NCBI RefSeq assembly: GCF_000449425.2
Contig: NZ_AVHW01000037.1
Location: forward strand, 35,315 to 99,314
Reading direction: 5' to 3'
From: Clostridioides difficile CD160
GTDB lineage: Bacteria; Bacillota; Clostridia; Peptostreptococcales; Peptostreptococcaceae
Length of the DNA: 64,000 nucleotides
Numbering within the stretch: position 1 is the stretch's first letter; each line of letters starts with the position of its first letter. Below the pieces are notes generated by a model. That model saw only the letters and a program-made list of their open reading frames with translations, did no database searches and had not been told where the DNA came from. Below, piece after piece: positions 33,370 to 43,408 of the stretch. The translations under genes were made by a program, and so were the position numbers.

Positions 33370-36300
33370 ATGAGTAATTTAATAAACTTTTTTAAAACTA
33401 AATTTAATGAAATAAATCAAAATGGGAATCATAATAAAACCAAAGAAAAATCAAATAAAAAGAAAAAACTTATCAAAAACCAAATTTCCTTATTTGATTT
33501 ATATTTTGATAGAACAAATAATATAAAAAGTTCTAATGACAATAATAAATCAAAAGAAATTATTAAAAAAGATATAAAAAAATCCTATAGGAACGATTTA
33601 AACAACTGTTTTCAAAATAATTTTACTAAACAAATTACAAATCTAAAATCTAAAATTAGTGAGAAGAAATCAGATATATCTGATTTCTTTTTATCAAGAG
33701 AAAATCTATCAACTAATAACTCAGACCGTTATCAAAATAATTTAAATGCTATAACTGTATTAAATAAATTAAATAACTCACAAAAGGATATTACTCTTAA
33801 TGATAAAACTATTTTATCTAAGTATGTTGGGTGGGGTGGTCTTTCAAAAAAGTTTACTGAAGGTTCTAAAAGTGATGAAGAATTAAAAAAGCTTTTAGGT
33901 GATTACTATGACAGTGCAAAAGCTTCATGTTTAACTAGTTTCTATACTCCTGCAATAGTTATAAAGTTTATCTATAGAGTATTGAATAAATTAGGTTTTG
34001 AAAAAGGCCGTATACTTGATCCAGCTTGTGGAACAGGTAGATTTTTAGGATTCATGCCTGAAGATATGTATTATAATTCTAAAATATTAGGTATTGAAAT
34101 GGATAAATTAAGTTCTGATATTGCTACACACTTATATCCATCTTCTAAAATAATAAATATTAAATATGAAGATAGCAAAATAAAAAATGAAAGTATTGAT
34201 TTATGTATAACAAATGTTCCATTTAGTAATATTCATCCATATGATGTAGAGGATAAGTATCTAAATAAATATAATTTAAATGTTCATGATTATTACTTTG
34301 TAAAATCAATTGAAAAAGTCAGAGATATGGGATTAATTATATTTATAACAGCATCTGGGACATTAGATAAAACAGATACTGCTATTAGAAAAATTATCAA
34401 TGAAAAATGTGATTTTATAGGCTCTATAAGATTACCAATTGAAGTTTTTTGTGATACAGATACAACTACAGATATAATATTTTTAAGAAAGAACAAAAAT
34501 AAATTATCTTCTGAGAACTGGATAGATGTTGTCAACTATGAAGATTTCTATATAAATAATTATTACAAAAATAATCCTCATATGATGTTAGGTGAGATGG
34601 AAATAGTTTCTTCTCAATTTGGTCCAAAACAAGTTCTTAAAAGTACAAAAAGTTTATCTATTAGTGATTATGATAAATTATTGAAATACTTTCCTTCAGA
34701 TATCTATGAAACACCTCTAAATGATGCATATATGTATGAAGAAGAAGAATTAACGCTTTGTACTGATGATGAACTAAAAGAAGGTGAGTTCATATTAGAG
34801 AATGAATTGATTTATCAAAAGCAAGGAAAATATCTTATTCCTTCTTCTTTAATTGGTAAAAGAAAAGAAAAGTTGAAACAGTTTATAATAATTAAAGATA
34901 CTATAAAAAATATAATACAAGCTCAACTTAATAACTGTACAGATAACGAATTAAATGCCCTTCAGAGAAACTTAAATACTAAATATGATAAATACATTAA
35001 TGAATATGGTTTCATAAGTTCTAGAGGAAATAAGAAGCTTTTATCTGAGGATACTTTATACTATCTTGTAGCATCTTTGGAAATATATGATAAGCAAAAT
35101 GATACATATAAAAAAGCTGATATGTTCTCAAAAAGAACTATAGGTAAATCAAAGCCTGAAAAAAATCCTGAAAAAATAGAAGATGCTATTATGATTGCAT
35201 TCAATAATTATGGATATTTAAATATGGATTATATCTGTAGCATAATGAATAAATCATATCATAATATCAAAGATGAATTATTATCTAAACAACTTGCTTA
35301 TATTGACCCTTTGACAGGAGATTTAGTGGATAGAAATAGTTATTTATGTGGATATGTTAAAGAAAAATTAAAAGTAGCCAAAGAAGCATCAATAAAAAAT
35401 AATGCTTTCTTAGTAAATGTTAAAGCACTAGAAGCTAATCAGCCTAAATATGAGACAGATGTATTTTTTAATATTTCATCTACTTGGATACCTTCAAATG
35501 TAAAATCTGATTTTATTGAAAAAACATTAGAGCTTAGAAAAAATTCAATTCAACTATTATATTCAACACACCTTGGTTATTCAATAAATTGTTCTGCTTA
35601 TATACCTATAAATAAAAATGAGTTCATATGGGGTACAAAAAGAAGAAAATCTCTATCTATTGTTGAAGCAGCATTAAACATGAAAACTATAACTATCACT
35701 GATAAAGAAACAAAAAATGGTAAAGAAGTTTCTGTCAAAAACTTAGAAGAAACTCAACTTGCTATGAATATATTAGATAAATGGCTTATAGCTTTTCATA
35801 GCTATGTAACAAGCAATAGCTATATTCATAAAGAATTACTTGATATATACAATGAAAAGTTTATAGATTATAAAGAAAAAGAATACAAAAACATACTAAA
35901 TGATGTTAGAATAAATCCTAATATAAAATTGCGAGAACATCAATTAAAAGCGGCTAGTAGAATAGTTACATCTGATTGTAACACCCTTCTATGTCATAGT
36001 GTTGGTTCAGGAAAAACTTATACAATGGTTACAGCTGCACAAGAATTAAATAGGATATCTAAAATAGATTCAAAAAGAGGTAATAAGAATCTATTTGTTA
36101 TACCAAATTCGCTTTGTGAGTCTGGACAATTTGCCAAAGAATATTTTAATTTATATCCTCAAGCAAATATTTTAGCTACTACTTCAAAGGATTTCTCTAA
36201 AGCCAATAGAAGAAAAATTATAGCTAAAATCGTTACATGTAACTGGGATAGTATAATAATTCCACATTCTGTTTTAGGATTAATACCTTTAGAAGCTGAA

Positions 36301-38724
36301 ACAGAACTAAAGTTAGTAGAATCAGACCTAAAGGAGTTAAATAAAACGCTTAAGTATTATAGAGATGAGTGTCCTGACTTTTCTATAAAAAAACTTGAAA
36401 CAATAAAAGAAAGTTATTTAAATAGAATTAAGGAATTAAATGACATGCACAAAGATGAAGCTCTTCTTTCATTTGAAAAACTTGGTATAACAAACTTATT
36501 TATAGATGAAGCTCATAATTTTAAAAATTTATATTTTAATACTACTATGCAAGTACCTGGAATATCTTCTTTAAAAACAAAGAAAACTCAGGATTTATAC
36601 AATAAACTAAGATATTTTAAATCTGTGAATGGAAATAAAGGTGTTACATTTGCTACAGCAACTCCTATCTCTAATAGTATTTGTGAAATGTATACTTTAC
36701 TTACTTATTTAAATAAACCTTCTCTAGAACATTATGGAGTAGATACTTTTGATGCTTGGGCGAGTACCTTTGGTTCAATCATTTCTTCAATGGAAGTAGA
36801 TCCAACTGGACAAGGTTTTAGATTTCAACAGAGGTTTGCTAAATTTTGTAATGTTCCAGAATTAGTTAATATATTTAGACAAGTTGCTGATGTGGTTAAT
36901 ATCTGTGATATAGAAAACTTAGATATTCCTAAAGTGACAGAAGGAAAACCTATAGTAGAAATTATAAAACCTACAAGCCAAATGAGAGAATATATAAATT
37001 CTCTTGTAGAGCGTGCAGAAAAAATTCATAAAGGCTCATATAATCCAAGAATAGATAATATGTTAAATGTAACTACAGATGGTCGATTAATGGCTGTGAG
37101 CCCTGCATTAGTTGGAATTAGTGGTATATCACCAAAAATAATAAAGGTTGGTGAAAATATAGCTTCTTTATATCATGAAGATAAAATAAGTACACATTTA
37201 GTATTTTGTGATCTAGGAACACCTACTGGTAATTCACATAATGTTTATGATGATATAAAAAATGAACTCCTAAAAAATAATGTTTTAGAAAAAGACATAG
37301 CATACATACATGATGCAAATACACCAGAAAAAAGAAAGAAGCTTATTGATGATTTTAATAATGGTATTATTAGAATATTAATTGGTTCTACTTCTAAAAT
37401 GGGAGAGGGAACTAATTTTCAAAAACATTTAAAATCACTTCATCATGTAGATGTGCCTTGGAAACCTTCTTCAATTTCACAAAGAGAAGGTAGAATATTA
37501 AGACAAGGAAATTTAAATAAAGAAGTATCTATTTTTAGATATGTAGTTGAGGGTTCTTTTGATGCATATTCGTGGCAGACAATAGAAATAAAAGCAAAAT
37601 ATGTAGCTCAGATTCTTAATAATTCTTCATCTTCTAGAACTGCTGAAGATATAGGTAATCAGCTTATGAGTTATGCCGAAACAAAAGCATGTGCTTGTTC
37701 TGATGATAGAATTTTAAAATTATGTGAAATAAATAGAGAAATTCAGATAATTGAATTAAACAAAAAAGCATTTTTAAATCAAAATTTACTTACTTTACAA
37801 GATATAAAGTCAATAGAAAACTCTATAGAAGCTTTAAATATATCAATATCTAAATTAGAAGAAGATATTAAGGTATATGCTTCTAATTCTAATGATTTTA
37901 AAATAACATTAGATGGAAAAACTTATTTTGATAATAAAACAGCTATAGAAACTCTTGGAGAAATTATGGATAGTGGAAAAGTTGGTTTTTTAGGTGAAAT
38001 TTATGGCCTAAATATAGTTTATGAGAAGGAGTTTACATTTGATAATAAAGTTAGGGAATTTATTTCACTTGGTAATAACTATAAATTTGAATTTTCTGCT
38101 TTGAAAACTCCTAAGACTTTAATTAAATATTTTATGGAGTATAGTAAAACTAGCACAGATAAATTAAAGAGCTTAAAAGGAATATATTTTTGTAAGAAAG
38201 ATGAACTTGTATCTCTTAAGGAAGTTTTAAAAAATAAGTTTACAGAAGATGATAAATTAGAAACTCTTATGATTTCAAAAGCTAAACTTGAAAATGAGTT
38301 AAGAATTGGAAATACTGTAATAAAAGAAAACAACTTAGAGCATAATGCAGTAGAAAAAAGTGAATTAATAACTAACCCTGACAATATGCCTATAAAAGAT
38401 AAAACAGATAGTAATTATCTATTTACAGGCAAAAGGTTCCTTACTAAAGGAGTAGATTGTGAGATTCCAATTAAATTACAAATATTTATGTGGAATTTAA
38501 TAGATGAGTTAAAGATAAAAAAAGATTATCTTCAAGTATTTGATATAACTCCTATTAATTCTAGTTATGTGTCTGTTACACATAAACAAGAAATACCTAA
38601 GTATACATCTACTTATAAAGTAGAACAAAGTACGGATGTGAATTTTGAAATAGATGCTAAAAAAACAATCTTTGTAATAGATGATATTGATCATGTTACA
38701 ATGCTATTAAGTAGTGAATATTAA
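33370..38724 (+). CDS. DarB-like N6-methylase/Snf2-helicase giant protein
   Basis: 1784 residues. A lysine-rich N-terminus precedes an adenine-methylase domain with FYTPAIV, motif I LDPACGTGRFLG (~217) and a catalytic-site variant NVPF (~280). An Snf2-type helicase follows with HSVGSGKTYTM (~879), IDEAHNFKN (~1045), FATATPISNS and QREGRILRQGN (~1372), and then a coiled tail. This architecture is known from conjugative elements and phages as antirestriction or polyvalent proteins (phage P1 DarB and relatives) thought to protect incoming DNA. The NVPF motif departs from N/D-PPY/F, so activity is uncertain. Expressed from leader H. Confidence 0.85.
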   Translation: MSNLINFFKTKFNEINQNGNHNKTKEKSNKKKKLIKNQISLFDLYFDRTNNIKSSNDNNKSKEIIKKDIKKSYRNDLNNCFQNNFTKQITNLKSKISEKKSDISDFFLSRENLSTNNSDRYQNNLNAITVLNKLNNSQKDITLNDKTILSKYVGWGGLSKKFTEGSKSDEELKKLLGDYYDSAKASCLTSFYTPAIVIKFIYRVLNKLGFEKGRILDPACGTGRFLGFMPEDMYYNSKILGIEMDKLSSDIATHLYPSSKIINIKYEDSKIKNESIDLCITNVPFSNIHPYDVEDKYLNKYNLNVHDYYFVKSIEKVRDMGLIIFITASGTLDKTDTAIRKIINEKCDFIGSIRLPIEVFCDTDTTTDIIFLRKNKNKLSSENWIDVVNYEDFYINNYYKNNPHMMLGEMEIVSSQFGPKQVLKSTKSLSISDYDKLLKYFPSDIYETPLNDAYMYEEEELTLCTDDELKEGEFILENELIYQKQGKYLIPSSLIGKRKEKLKQFIIIKDTIKNIIQAQLNNCTDNELNALQRNLNTKYDKYINEYGFISSRGNKKLLSEDTLYYLVASLEIYDKQNDTYKKADMFSKRTIGKSKPEKNPEKIEDAIMIAFNNYGYLNMDYICSIMNKSYHNIKDELLSKQLAYIDPLTGDLVDRNSYLCGYVKEKLKVAKEASIKNNAFLVNVKALEANQPKYETDVFFNISSTWIPSNVKSDFIEKTLELRKNSIQLLYSTHLGYSINCSAYIPINKNEFIWGTKRRKSLSIVEAALNMKTITITDKETKNGKEVSVKNLEETQLAMNILDKWLIAFHSYVTSNSYIHKELLDIYNEKFIDYKEKEYKNILNDVRINPNIKLREHQLKAASRIVTSDCNTLLCHSVGSGKTYTMVTAAQELNRISKIDSKRGNKNLFVIPNSLCESGQFAKEYFNLYPQANILATTSKDFSKANRRKIIAKIVTCNWDSIIIPHSVLGLIPLEAETELKLVESDLKELNKTLKYYRDECPDFSIKKLETIKESYLNRIKELNDMHKDEALLSFEKLGITNLFIDEAHNFKNLYFNTTMQVPGISSLKTKKTQDLYNKLRYFKSVNGNKGVTFATATPISNSICEMYTLLTYLNKPSLEHYGVDTFDAWASTFGSIISSMEVDPTGQGFRFQQRFAKFCNVPELVNIFRQVADVVNICDIENLDIPKVTEGKPIVEIIKPTSQMREYINSLVERAEKIHKGSYNPRIDNMLNVTTDGRLMAVSPALVGISGISPKIIKVGENIASLYHEDKISTHLVFCDLGTPTGNSHNVYDDIKNELLKNNVLEKDIAYIHDANTPEKRKKLIDDFNNGIIRILIGSTSKMGEGTNFQKHLKSLHHVDVPWKPSSISQREGRILRQGNLNKEVSIFRYVVEGSFDAYSWQTIEIKAKYVAQILNNSSSSRTAEDIGNQLMSYAETKACACSDDRILKLCEINREIQIIELNKKAFLNQNLLTLQDIKSIENSIEALNISISKLEEDIKVYASNSNDFKITLDGKTYFDNKTAIETLGEIMDSGKVGFLGEIYGLNIVYEKEFTFDNKVREFISLGNNYKFEFSALKTPKTLIKYFMEYSKTSTDKLKSLKGIYFCKKDELVSLKEVLKNKFTEDDKLETLMISKAKLENELRIGNTVIKENNLEHNAVEKSELITNPDNMPIKDKTDSNYLFTGKRFLTKGVDCEIPIKLQIFMWNLIDELKIKKDYLQVFDITPINSSYVSVTHKQEIPKYTSTYKVEQSTDVNFEIDAKKTIFVIDDIDHVTMLLSSEY

Positions 38725-38737
38725 ATAAAATAATGTA

Positions 38738-38790
38738 TAACACTGAAAAAAATAGATAGATTTATAATCTATCTATTTTTTTCAGTGTTA
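38738..38790. terminator. Bidirectional terminator
   Basis: A 24-bp stem (starting TAACACTGAAAAAAATAG) with a 5-base loop between converging genes; it overlaps the last codons of the minus-strand regulator. Confidence 0.9.
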
Positions 38791-39292
38791 TTTTATCATT
38801 ATAAATACTTATAGTAAAAATATCTTCCTCTTTTATTTCTAATATTCTTCTCCATTTTAATGGTATCAATATTCGTGGACTTACTCTTCCTTCAGAATTA
38901 GGGTGAAAGTATATTAATTTTTCTACTTCATCTATTAAATTATTTTCTGGACCTTCATTGTCTATACTTTTTTCTATTGTAATTTTATCACTATAAAGTC
39001 TTAATCTAAATTTATCTTTTTCTTTAACATTTAGATATATTATCCAGGCTAATGGAATGCTTATTAATGATGTAATCCTTAATTTACTCTTTACAAAGAT
39101 GAGTTTTTTATCTTTTTCATCTTCTAATGGCCATGCCAAGATTTTACAAATACTAACTAAAGTTGTTGTAGATATCTTATTTTTTAGTATCCTTGTGTAT
39201 GTACTACTATGTATTCCTAGATATTTACAGAATTGTCCTTTTGTAAACTCAAAGTCTTTTCTCTTCAATTCTATTTTTTCAGCAATATTCAT
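38762..39292 (-). CDS. HTH protein with two AbrB-like domains
   Basis: 176 residues. An N-terminal Cro-like HTH (~5-50: FTKGQFCKYLGIHSSTYTRI) is followed by two repeats of a ~45-residue AbrB/SpoVT-like unit, ISIPLAWIIYLNVKEKDKF then LYSDKITIEK, and ILIPLKWRRILEIKEEDIF then IYNDKITLKK. AbrB-type domains are DNA-binding swapped hairpins. It is divergent from the leader I operon and separated from it by a 23-bp perfect palindrome. It is a good candidate for a plasmid-wide regulator, perhaps of the thirteen-site regulon. Confidence 0.7.
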   Translation of the reverse strand: MNIAEKIELKRKDFEFTKGQFCKYLGIHSSTYTRILKNKISTTTLVSICKILAWPLEDEKDKKLIFVKSKLRITSLISIPLAWIIYLNVKEKDKFRLRLYSDKITIEKSIDNEGPENNLIDEVEKLIYFHPNSEGRVSPRILIPLKWRRILEIKEEDIFTISIYNDKITLKKIDRL

Positions 39293-39320
39293 TATTTATT
39301 TTTACCTCTTTCAACAAATA

Positions 39321-39369
39321 TTTATATTAACTACAGTAACATACTTTATGTTACTGTAGTTAATATAAA
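39321..39369. promoter_or_regulatory. 23-bp perfect inverted repeat (probable operator)
   Basis: Arms 39321-39343 and 39347-39369 (core AACTACAGTAACATA / TATGTTACTGTAGTT) with a 3-base centre, between divergent genes at 39292 and 39491. No T-run follows on either strand, so an operator is more likely than a terminator. The right arm ends just before the -35 of leader I. Confidence 0.7.
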
Positions 39370-39374
39370 AAGTT

Positions 39375-39483
39375 TCAAATTTTTTTTTAAATAGCCCCAT
39401 ATTATAAGAAGAAATAAAAGTATAAGCTATGTATTTTAGCAAATAAAAATTAGCTGTATTTATCAGCTTAACAAAATAGGGGG
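39375..39483 (+). promoter_or_regulatory. Backbone promoter/two-hairpin leader, copy I
   Basis: -35 TCAAAT 39375-39380, -10 CATATT 39398-39403. Stem 1 is GCTA/TAGC (39425-39428/39437-39440); stem 2 is AGCTG/CAGCT (39452-39456/39464-39468). GGGGG precedes ATG 39491. Confidence 0.92.
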
Positions 39484-39490
39484 TATTAAA

Positions 39491-41482
39491 ATGTTTCAAA
39501 AACTAAACTTAACAAATGTAAAATGTTATGATGATAAAACAATAGATTTATCAAAGCCAATAGTCATAACAGGTAAAAATGGAGTAGGAAAATCATCTAT
39601 CTTAGAAAGTCTTATATTTGCAATATTAGGATATATACCTGGTTGCGATAAAAAAACATCTGATATGATGAAAATATCAAAATATCAAAATGGATTTTCT
39701 GTAAAATTATATACAGACAATGGAATTATACAAAGATCCTTGAATTCAAAAAAATCAAGTGGTAGTGAAGAGCTGTATTTTTCAGAATCTAAAGAGAGTA
39801 AACTTAGTGGTAAAAACAAAGATATAATAGATAAACTTGGAATAAATACAACTTTTTTTGATATTAATAATTTTCTTTCTTTAAACTCAAATGATAAATC
39901 TAAACTAATTTATTCTTTAATATCGACTGGTAAGTATGATAAACATTATCTAAGTTCAAAATTAGATAGTATTATCCCAGAAAACATATTAAATGAGTTG
40001 ATGTATGCATATCAAGATAAATATTCATTTGAAGAAAATCTTAATAAATTATTAGATTATGTTTCAAATAATAAAAAGATTATATCCAATGATATAAAAG
40101 AAATTAAAGCAATTATCTTTCAGTTAACATCATTAAAATGTGATACAAAAATTGATATAAACAATAACATAGATAATGAAATTGAAAAAAAGCAGTCAGA
40201 AATTTATAAATTAAGAAATGATATAGATAATATAAAAAAAGAAACTCTAAAAAAATCTGAGATATTAAACAAATATAATAATCTCAAAAATAAAATTGAA
40301 GTAAATAAAGATAAAAAGAAAGACCTATATAGTGAAAAGGAAAAGTTGCAAAAAAATATTTTTAAACTACAAGATTTTAAATTTGATAATGAAATTAATA
40401 CAAAGCTAACAGAGTTAAATAATACTTTAAAATCTCTAGAGCTTACTGGGATTGAAATTAAAAATAAAAAAACTAATATAGAAAATAAAATTAAAACTAA
40501 TAATGATTTAATAAAAACAATAAATGAGAGAAATAAATTGAAAAAATGTATTATTGATGAAAATATATACTGTAACAACATGGAAGGCTTTAATTCATCA
40601 ATAAATGCCTTAAACGATGAATTAAAATCCTTCTCCAATATTTATAATGATATATTAAATAAGTATAATTTAGCTAGAAAAGATTATCATGAAATTGGTA
40701 AAACTAAAAATAGTCTTTTAGAAACAATTAGTGAACAAGAAAATAAGATAAAAGAAAATAACATTGAATTATCAAATATAAAAGAAAGAATTAATAATAT
40801 TGACAAAGAAATTCTGAATATAGATAATCTAACAGCTGAGTTGGAAGCATATGAGCATGCACTTAAATTATTTAATAACTCTGGTAATATAGATTTACTT
40901 GAAAAAATGTTATCTTTATCTCAAAAAGATTTAATTGATTTAAAAGATAAATGGAAACAACAATTAGATATAAAACAAAATATGATATTGTTAGAAAAAA
41001 ATGAATCTATTAGAGAAGATAAAGAAATAAAATTAGAACATTACAAATCATTAGAGAAGCTTTTAAAACAAGAAAAATCCAATTTAATCAATAATGGTAT
41101 AAAACCTTTTATACATTTGATGAACCAGGTTTTATTAGAAATTGGGATTAATAATAAAACTGTTTTTATTAAAAATGAAAAGAATAAGGTTGATTTTGGA
41201 TTTATAATGAACTCTAAAGAGATATCTTTTGAAGCTCTATCAACTGGTGAAAGCTTGATATTTTTAATTGCTCTGATGGCTGCTATCTATCAAAGCAATG
41301 ATTCATACTTTAAATTACTTGCTCTAGATAATTTAGAATTACTTGACCATGACAATTTAACATTTATTTTTAAGAACATTGATAAGTTAAATAAATACTT
41401 TGATAATATAATACTAATAGGAGTGTTAGATCACTTTAATTTAGAAGAATTCTCCAATAGTATAAATATTCATAGAATATAA
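39491..41482 (+). CDS. SMC/RecF/SbcC-like ATPase
   Basis: 663 residues. Walker A GKNGVGKSS (~28-36) near the N-terminus, long coiled coils (~215-540), then signature motif LSTGESLIF (~583) and Walker B-like LLALDNLELLD (~610) near the C-terminus, the standard head-coil-head layout of Rad50/SbcC and phage recombination ATPases. No nuclease partner (SbcD/Mre11) is next to it. It probably acts on DNA ends or structures during plasmid replication or repair. Monocistronic behind leader I, with a strong terminator. Confidence 0.85.
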   Translation: MFQKLNLTNVKCYDDKTIDLSKPIVITGKNGVGKSSILESLIFAILGYIPGCDKKTSDMMKISKYQNGFSVKLYTDNGIIQRSLNSKKSSGSEELYFSESKESKLSGKNKDIIDKLGINTTFFDINNFLSLNSNDKSKLIYSLISTGKYDKHYLSSKLDSIIPENILNELMYAYQDKYSFEENLNKLLDYVSNNKKIISNDIKEIKAIIFQLTSLKCDTKIDINNNIDNEIEKKQSEIYKLRNDIDNIKKETLKKSEILNKYNNLKNKIEVNKDKKKDLYSEKEKLQKNIFKLQDFKFDNEINTKLTELNNTLKSLELTGIEIKNKKTNIENKIKTNNDLIKTINERNKLKKCIIDENIYCNNMEGFNSSINALNDELKSFSNIYNDILNKYNLARKDYHEIGKTKNSLLETISEQENKIKENNIELSNIKERINNIDKEILNIDNLTAELEAYEHALKLFNNSGNIDLLEKMLSLSQKDLIDLKDKWKQQLDIKQNMILLEKNESIREDKEIKLEHYKSLEKLLKQEKSNLINNGIKPFIHLMNQVLLEIGINNKTVFIKNEKNKVDFGFIMNSKEISFEALSTGESLIFLIALMAAIYQSNDSYFKLLALDNLELLDHDNLTFIFKNIDKLNKYFDNIILIGVLDHFNLEEFSNSINIHRI

Positions 41483-41526
41483 CATTAAAAGGGAGAGGTA
41501 TTATAATACCTCTCCCTTTTAATGTT
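41481..41526. terminator. Terminator
   Basis: Perfect palindrome with ~22-bp arms (core AAAAGGGAGAGGTATTA) directly at the stop codon of the ATPase gene. Confidence 0.9.
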
Positions 41527-41578
41527 ATAATGTAATGGTGTACCATTGTAGAGTTAAAATTTAAAGGAGACATATTCT

Positions 41579-42127
41579 ATGCTAATATATTTATCATTAA
41601 TTGATTCAGAAGATGACAAATTAAAGTTTGAAGAAATCTACATACAATATAAACAAATAATGTTTTATACTGCTAATAATATATTAAAAGATGAGCATCT
41701 ATCAGAAGATGTTGTACATAATTCTTTTATAAAAATAATAAAAAACCTATCAAAAATTAATCAAGTTAATTGTCCCAAAACAAAAGCTTTTATCGTTATA
41801 ATAGTTGAGAGAACAGCAATAGATTTATATAGAAAGAGAAAAAAACAAAATATAGTATCAATAGAAGATGATTTCTATAATACTGAAATATCAAAATCAC
41901 TAATTGAAAATAATAATGAAGATTATGATGAAATTGATACAGCCATAGCAAATCTCCCACCAAATTATCGCCAAGTTATTCTCTTAAAATTTAGTCATGA
42001 TTATTCTGATGCTGAAATATCAAAATTACTAAATATATCACAGGATAATGTACGTAAAAGAATACAAAGAGGAAAAAAGAAACTGAAAGAAATCTTAATT
42101 GAATTGGAGGTGCAAAGCGTTGAGTAA
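41579..42127 (+). CDS. Sigma-70 family factor (ECF-like)
   Basis: 182 residues with region 2 (KFEEIYIQYKQIMFYTANN, EDVVHNSFIKIIKN, ERTAIDLYRKRKKQ) and region 4 (IANLPPNYRQVILLKFSHDY, ISKLLNISQDNVRKRIQRGK). AAAGGAGA precedes the ATG. The next gene, which overlaps by eight bases, encodes a membrane anti-sigma-like protein. It is not TcdR-like as far as I can tell. It probably drives the secreted-protein genes that follow. AATGGT-GT-ACCATT just upstream may be an operator. Confidence 0.88.
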   Translation: MLIYLSLIDSEDDKLKFEEIYIQYKQIMFYTANNILKDEHLSEDVVHNSFIKIIKNLSKINQVNCPKTKAFIVIIVERTAIDLYRKRKKQNIVSIEDDFYNTEISKSLIENNNEDYDEIDTAIANLPPNYRQVILLKFSHDYSDAEISKLLNISQDNVRKRIQRGKKKLKEILIELEVQSVE

Positions 42128-42824
42128 AATTAATATTACAGATGAGATGCTTTATAGACATGCTTCAAATGCTGAAAAAATTATTCTAGATCAATTACCA
42201 CCAGACGAAGAATTAAATCATGTTTTTTCTAAAAGATTTGAAAGGAAGATGAAAAAACTAATTCGTCAAGAAAAAAGAAATCCTTTCATTAAATATACTG
42301 TTATCTATTTAAAACGAGTTGTAGTTGTATTTTTAATAGTTGTAACTGGATTATTCACAATAACTATGAGTGTTGATGCTCTTCGAAATCAATTTATCAA
42401 AATTGTAATAGAAATTTATGAAGATTTGACAGAATTTATTTTTTCTAAAGATATTCAAACTGATAAGGAACTTGATTTTATATTAAAAGAACCTAAATAT
42501 ATACCAAAGGGTTTCAAAGAAGTTGAAAGAGAAAGTTCTAAAGAAAGTATTTTTATTGGATATGAAAATACCAAAGGTGATGAAATAAGATACCGTTCAA
42601 ATCAAATTAATTCAAGTTCTGTAATAATAGACACAGAAAACGCAGAAGTAAGTAATATAACTATAAACAAAAATAAAGCTAAGTATGTTGTCAAAGACGA
42701 TACTATAATCTTATTTTGGAATGATGAAAAAGATACATATACTATATATCTAGATTCTATCAACAAAGAACACTTGAAAAATTATAAAGAAGAATTACTG
42801 AAAATTGCAGAAAACATAAAATAA
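42120..42824 (+). CDS. Membrane anti-sigma-like protein (DUF4367 type)
   Basis: 234 residues from TTG 42120 (GGAGGTG upstream), overlapping the sigma gene. The N-terminal ~65 residues are cytoplasmic with basic helices, one membrane helix spans ~70-92 (VVVVFLIVVTGLFTITM), and the outside domain (~125-234) has PKYIPKGFKEVERE and a repeated beta pattern typical of DUF4367. Such proteins hold the sigma factor until an external signal arrives. Confidence 0.82.
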   Translation: MSKINITDEMLYRHASNAEKIILDQLPPDEELNHVFSKRFERKMKKLIRQEKRNPFIKYTVIYLKRVVVVFLIVVTGLFTITMSVDALRNQFIKIVIEIYEDLTEFIFSKDIQTDKELDFILKEPKYIPKGFKEVERESSKESIFIGYENTKGDEIRYRSNQINSSSVIIDTENAEVSNITINKNKAKYVVKDDTIILFWNDEKDTYTIYLDSINKEHLKNYKEELLKIAENIK

Positions 42825-42902
42825 AAAAATTTTTACAGAAAATGTCACAAACCACCTTTTTATTTCGTTATCTAAGTGTAAAGAAAATAAGGGGGTGGTT
42901 TT

Positions 42903-43321
42903 TTGTACTATAAAAAAATCTTTTTTACAGGAGCTTGTGCCTTAACACTTATTTCATCATTTGGAATACAAGCACTGGCATATGAGCCTTTAGAAACTAG
43001 TGAATATCTAGAAGATGGAACTGTTTTTATGGTAAATATTAAAGGAGCTGGTTGTGATTTGAAAATTACTTCTGGAAAAGCTCATATCTCATGTTATGTA
43101 GATGGTAAATTAGGAACTTCAACATCTATTACAGAAAATTACAACAAAAAAATAAATCTGGAACATGGACCAATATTTCTACCTGGTCAAATTCTAAAAA
43201 AAGTTCTTGTAGTTTATCTAAAGATGTTAGTGTATCAAAAGGACATTCTTATAGATTATCGGTAACTGTAAAAGCAGGAAATGAGAGCAAAACAATATTC
43301 AGTCCTATTAGAGTTTATTAG
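42903..43321 (+). pseudogene. Secreted protein gene with frameshift in an A-run
   Basis: TTG start after GGGGGTGG; signal peptide MYYKKIFFTGACALTLISS, cleaved near ALA-YEP. At the 7-A run (43146-43152) the frame shifts: the open frame ends with a foreign tail at 43265, while the -1-base-corrected frame continues SGTWTNISTWSNSKKSSCSL and VSKGHSYRLSVTVKAG to the TAG at 43321. One extra A restores a ~139-residue protein. Either a real mutation, slippage-controlled expression, or a sequencing error. Confidence 0.7.
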
Positions 43322-43408
43322 TTATAAATTCCATAAAATCTTGGATATTTATAAATTTAATAAAAATATTAAAATAAAAATTTGTTTTACATTAGAGGAG
43401 GAGTAAAT

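Noticed and set aside
39321..39369. Rho-independent terminator
   Set aside because: The stem is perfect, but no T-run follows on either strand and it sits between divergent promoters.
41579..42127. TcdR-type toxin sigma factor
   Set aside because: Regions 2 and 4 look like an ordinary ECF factor with an overlapping DUF4367 anti-sigma gene, and it lies 41 kb from the toxin; I see no TcdR-like sequence.
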